From assembly GCA_030591195.1 (NCBI GenBank), contig JAUVBO010000059.1:1-8814 (forward strand): 8,814 nt of DNA. Reading direction: 5' to 3'. The notes beneath the pieces were generated by a model. It was not told the DNA's origin and ran no database searches. It saw nothing but the letters and a program-made list of their open reading frames with translations. Shown piece by piece: positions 7,057-8,814 of this stretch. The stretch is from Pseudomonadota bacterium (GTDB lineage Bacteria > Myxococcota > Polyangia > GCA-2747355 > JACKDQ01). Position numbers and translations under genes: made by a program. How positions within the stretch are numbered: the first letter of the stretch is position 1; each line of letters opens with the position of its first letter.

Positions 7057-8640
7057 ATGCGACGAGACGATCACGGAAGGTTGGCGGCGCCGCGGATCGC
7101 GCTGCTGTCGCTGACGGTGCTTGGGTCCATGGCGGCCTGCTCATCGAGCGGCGGCCAGGCCAGCGATGGCGGTCTCGACCTGGCGGGAGATGGGGCCCTC
7201 GAGGCGGCCACGGGTGACACGAGGGCGCCGTCGGACCAGGCGGGCGACCGCGACGACCCGCCTCCGCTGCCCCAGAGCTGCGGCTTCGACTACGACAAGA
7301 GCTTCACCTACGCGCTCGGCCCGGCGTCCTCCGCGCCGCCAGAGCGCAGAGCGGCCGCGGCCGAGCCGCCGGCGCCGGGCGAGGTCGACCGGATCGCTCA
7401 CGCCGAGCCGCCGCCGCCCTTCGTCTACCGACTGTCGTGGCTCCCGTGGCTCTGGCCGGCTGGCAGCCGAACCTTGGTGCCGGTCGACGACCTGACGATG
7501 CCCGGCTACGTCGACCAGTCGCCGGCGTTTGCCCGGGGGGCGGACTGGAGCGAGCCCACGCGCTGCTACGAGACGCCCCGGGGCGCCGAGCAGCTGTCGG
7601 AAGATCAAGCCTACGATCTCTATCGGGCGATCGCCGAGCAGACCACCGGGGTGAAGCTCGAGACCGCCGCCGAGGTGCGCTCGGTGGTCGGCCTGCGCGG
7701 CGCCTATCCGGGGACCTTCGCCTGGAACGACAACCTGCCCAACCGCTTCAACGACACCCTGGTGCTGCTCTGGATCGACGGGGCAGGGAAGAAACACGCG
7801 CGCGAGTTCCCGGGCCACACCGACACCGGCCCTCATAACTTCGGCTACCACGCCTCGTCGTCGCTGCGGCCCAACCGGCGCTACCGCTATATCAACGGCT
7901 GGCACCGCAACTACAACGCCCTGCGGATCGACGAGACCGCCTACCGCGTACGCGACGACGCGAACAAGAACGGCCACTGGGACAGCGAGCGCAACGGCTG
8001 GCTGCCGCCCGACACGTCCGAGGATCACGACCGGGCCGGCAGCGCCCACAACATCCATACCGCGCCGATGGCCGATCCGCTCGGCGAGGCGGAGGTCAAC
8101 GCCTTCTCGGCGGGCTGTCAGGTGGTGCCGGGCCAGGCCAACTGGATCGAGTTCATCACCAACGCCTGGACCAAGCTCAACGCCAAGGTCGACTACTTCC
8201 TCGTCGACGTGCGCGACATCGCGCCCGAGGTCTGGGGCGCTTGCACCCCCGACGGTTCCCACGGCTGCCCCCATCGCGTCGCCGCCCTGCCGCTGCAGCA
8301 GGATGGCGACACCTCGACGCCCGGCGGCTCGGACCACTTCGACGCCTACAGCTGCGCCGAGTCAGACATCTCCGGGGTGGACCTCTCCGGCCCCGAAGCG
8401 GTTCACGTGCTGACCGTGGACAAGACCGCGACGATCGTCGCGACGCTCGAGGCTGGAGCCGGCGTGGGGCTCGAGGTCCTGCTGCTCGACGCCGACGACC
8501 CACGCTCGTGCATCGTCACCTCGCCGACGAGGATCGAGCACGAGCTGACCCCGGGCCGCTACGTGCTGATCGTCGACACCCGGGTCGAGGCGGGCACCCC
8601 GCTCGCTGGCCCCTTCACCCTGCGTGCGAGCTGGAAGTAG
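7057..8640 (+). CDS. Secreted lipoprotein with L,D-transpeptidase-like (NIH...SAGCQ) domain and C-terminal PPC-like beta-sandwich
   Basis: A predicted envelope lipoprotein of 527 residues. The signal peptide has a basic N-terminus, a hydrophobic core (14-24) and lipobox MAA-C28; Met at -3 is unusual. An Asp/Gly/Ala linker (29-70) follows. The central domain (~180-400) contains GLRGAYPGTFAWND (212-225), D301-A-N303-K-N305-G-H-W-D309 (a Ca-binding-like loop), N-I-H334 and S351-A-G-C354-Q355. An His followed about 20 residues later by S-x-G-C is the arrangement of YkuD-fold L,D-transpeptidases and of a related phage/bacterial family with NIHxG...S-GCQ motifs; His334 and Cys354 would be the catalytic pair. 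Residues ~428-527 form a beta-sandwich like pre-peptidase C-terminal (PPC) domains, with ELTPGRYVLIVDT at 496-508. A peptidoglycan or other wall substrate is inferred from the fold. It could also be an inactive binder. A probable glycosidase gene follows 30 nt downstream. Confidence 0.78.
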   Translation: MRRDDHGRLAAPRIALLSLTVLGSMAACSSSGGQASDGGLDLAGDGALEAATGDTRAPSDQAGDRDDPPPLPQSCGFDYDKSFTYALGPASSAPPERRAAAAEPPAPGEVDRIAHAEPPPPFVYRLSWLPWLWPAGSRTLVPVDDLTMPGYVDQSPAFARGADWSEPTRCYETPRGAEQLSEDQAYDLYRAIAEQTTGVKLETAAEVRSVVGLRGAYPGTFAWNDNLPNRFNDTLVLLWIDGAGKKHAREFPGHTDTGPHNFGYHASSSLRPNRRYRYINGWHRNYNALRIDETAYRVRDDANKNGHWDSERNGWLPPDTSEDHDRAGSAHNIHTAPMADPLGEAEVNAFSAGCQVVPGQANWIEFITNAWTKLNAKVDYFLVDVRDIAPEVWGACTPDGSHGCPHRVAALPLQQDGDTSTPGGSDHFDAYSCAESDISGVDLSGPEAVHVLTVDKTATIVATLEAGAGVGLEVLLLDADDPRSCIVTSPTRIEHELTPGRYVLIVDTRVEAGTPLAGPFTLRASWK

Positions 8641-8670
8641 CCGCTCGACACCAGAGGAGGCAGCGAAGCG

Positions 8671-8814
8671 ATGGCCGACGCAGCGGTTGCCCGACAGCAG
8701 GCGCTCGAGCTGTTGCGCGCCTGCGTCACCCCTGCCGGGTTCCTCGCGGCCGACAGCGACGTCCGCAACTACCAGCGCGTCTGGAGCCGCGACGGGGTGG
8801 TCTGCGGGCTGGCC
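8671..8814 (+). CDS. N-terminal fragment of a probable six-hairpin glycosidase (glycogen-debranching / GH100-like)
   Basis: The ATG at 8671 is preceded by AGGAGG (8655-8660) with 10-nt spacing. Forty-eight codons run off the window. Residues 11-27 (ALELLRACVTPAGFLAA) followed by NYQRVWSRDGVVCGLA (33-48) match the opening of bacterial proteins annotated as glycogen debranching enzymes or neutral invertases. In these, ALE-L...GF-A leads into a W-x-RD segment lining the active site of an (alpha/alpha)6 barrel. No signal peptide is present, so it is likely cytoplasmic. It lies 30 nt after the lipoprotein gene with no terminator-like hairpin between, so co-transcription is plausible. Only a fragment is visible, so the exact enzyme class is uncertain. 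Confidence 0.62.
   Translation, partial: MADAAVARQQALELLRACVTPAGFLAADSDVRNYQRVWSRDGVVCGLA

Overview
The window looks like chromosomal DNA from a high-GC Gram-negative bacterium, most likely a myxobacterium-type (Myxococcota) organism. The reasons are very GC-rich codon third positions, two secreted lipoproteins with Asp/Gly/Thr-rich linkers, a lipid-anchored S1 protease ending in a low-complexity tail, and a PPC-like C-terminal domain on the second lipoprotein. This is inference from style; there is no rRNA or other marker gene. I found no mobile element, tRNA, rRNA or CRISPR array.

Layout. (1) 1-1163, minus strand: a chymotrypsin-fold serine protease lipoprotein, cut by the window start. 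(2) 1327-3162, plus strand: a 611-residue protein with a two-lobed arrestin-like N-terminal half and a C-terminal half that looks like a degenerate duplication. (3) 3191-3208: a perfect hairpin at the convergent junction. (4) 3205-6789, minus strand: a three-gene block transcribed from the right. It holds a zinc-ribbon protein with an acidic tail (6049-6789), an alpha/beta hydrolase of lipase type (start 6043, 5 nt after the previous stop) and a 14-segment DHA2-type MFS transporter (3205-4677). (5) 6790-7056: a divergent intergenic region with two AT-rich patches. (6) 7057-8640, plus strand: a lipoprotein with an L,D-transpeptidase-like NIH...SAGCQ signature. (7) 8671-8814, plus strand: the first 48 residues of a probable six-hairpin glycosidase (glycogen-debranching-like).

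The two ends encode envelope or extracytoplasmic hydrolases, while the middle block encodes a cytoplasmic zinc-ribbon protein, a lipase-like enzyme and an exporter. The close spacing of the middle block suggests co-expression, but the sequence does not tie the three to a named pathway.

The strongest anomaly is the hydrolase/MFS boundary. The hydrolase frame has no stop where its domain ends and stays open 825 nt into the MFS gene, to a TAG at 3848. None of the three minus-strand frames stops near the boundary. A lost stop codon, a frameshift (natural or assembly error), or a hydrolase-transporter fusion could each explain this. The other items of interest are the arrestin-fold protein with its repeated C-terminal unit, the possible SspB-like core fused to a zinc ribbon, and the transpeptidase-like lipoprotein with a putative Ca-binding loop.
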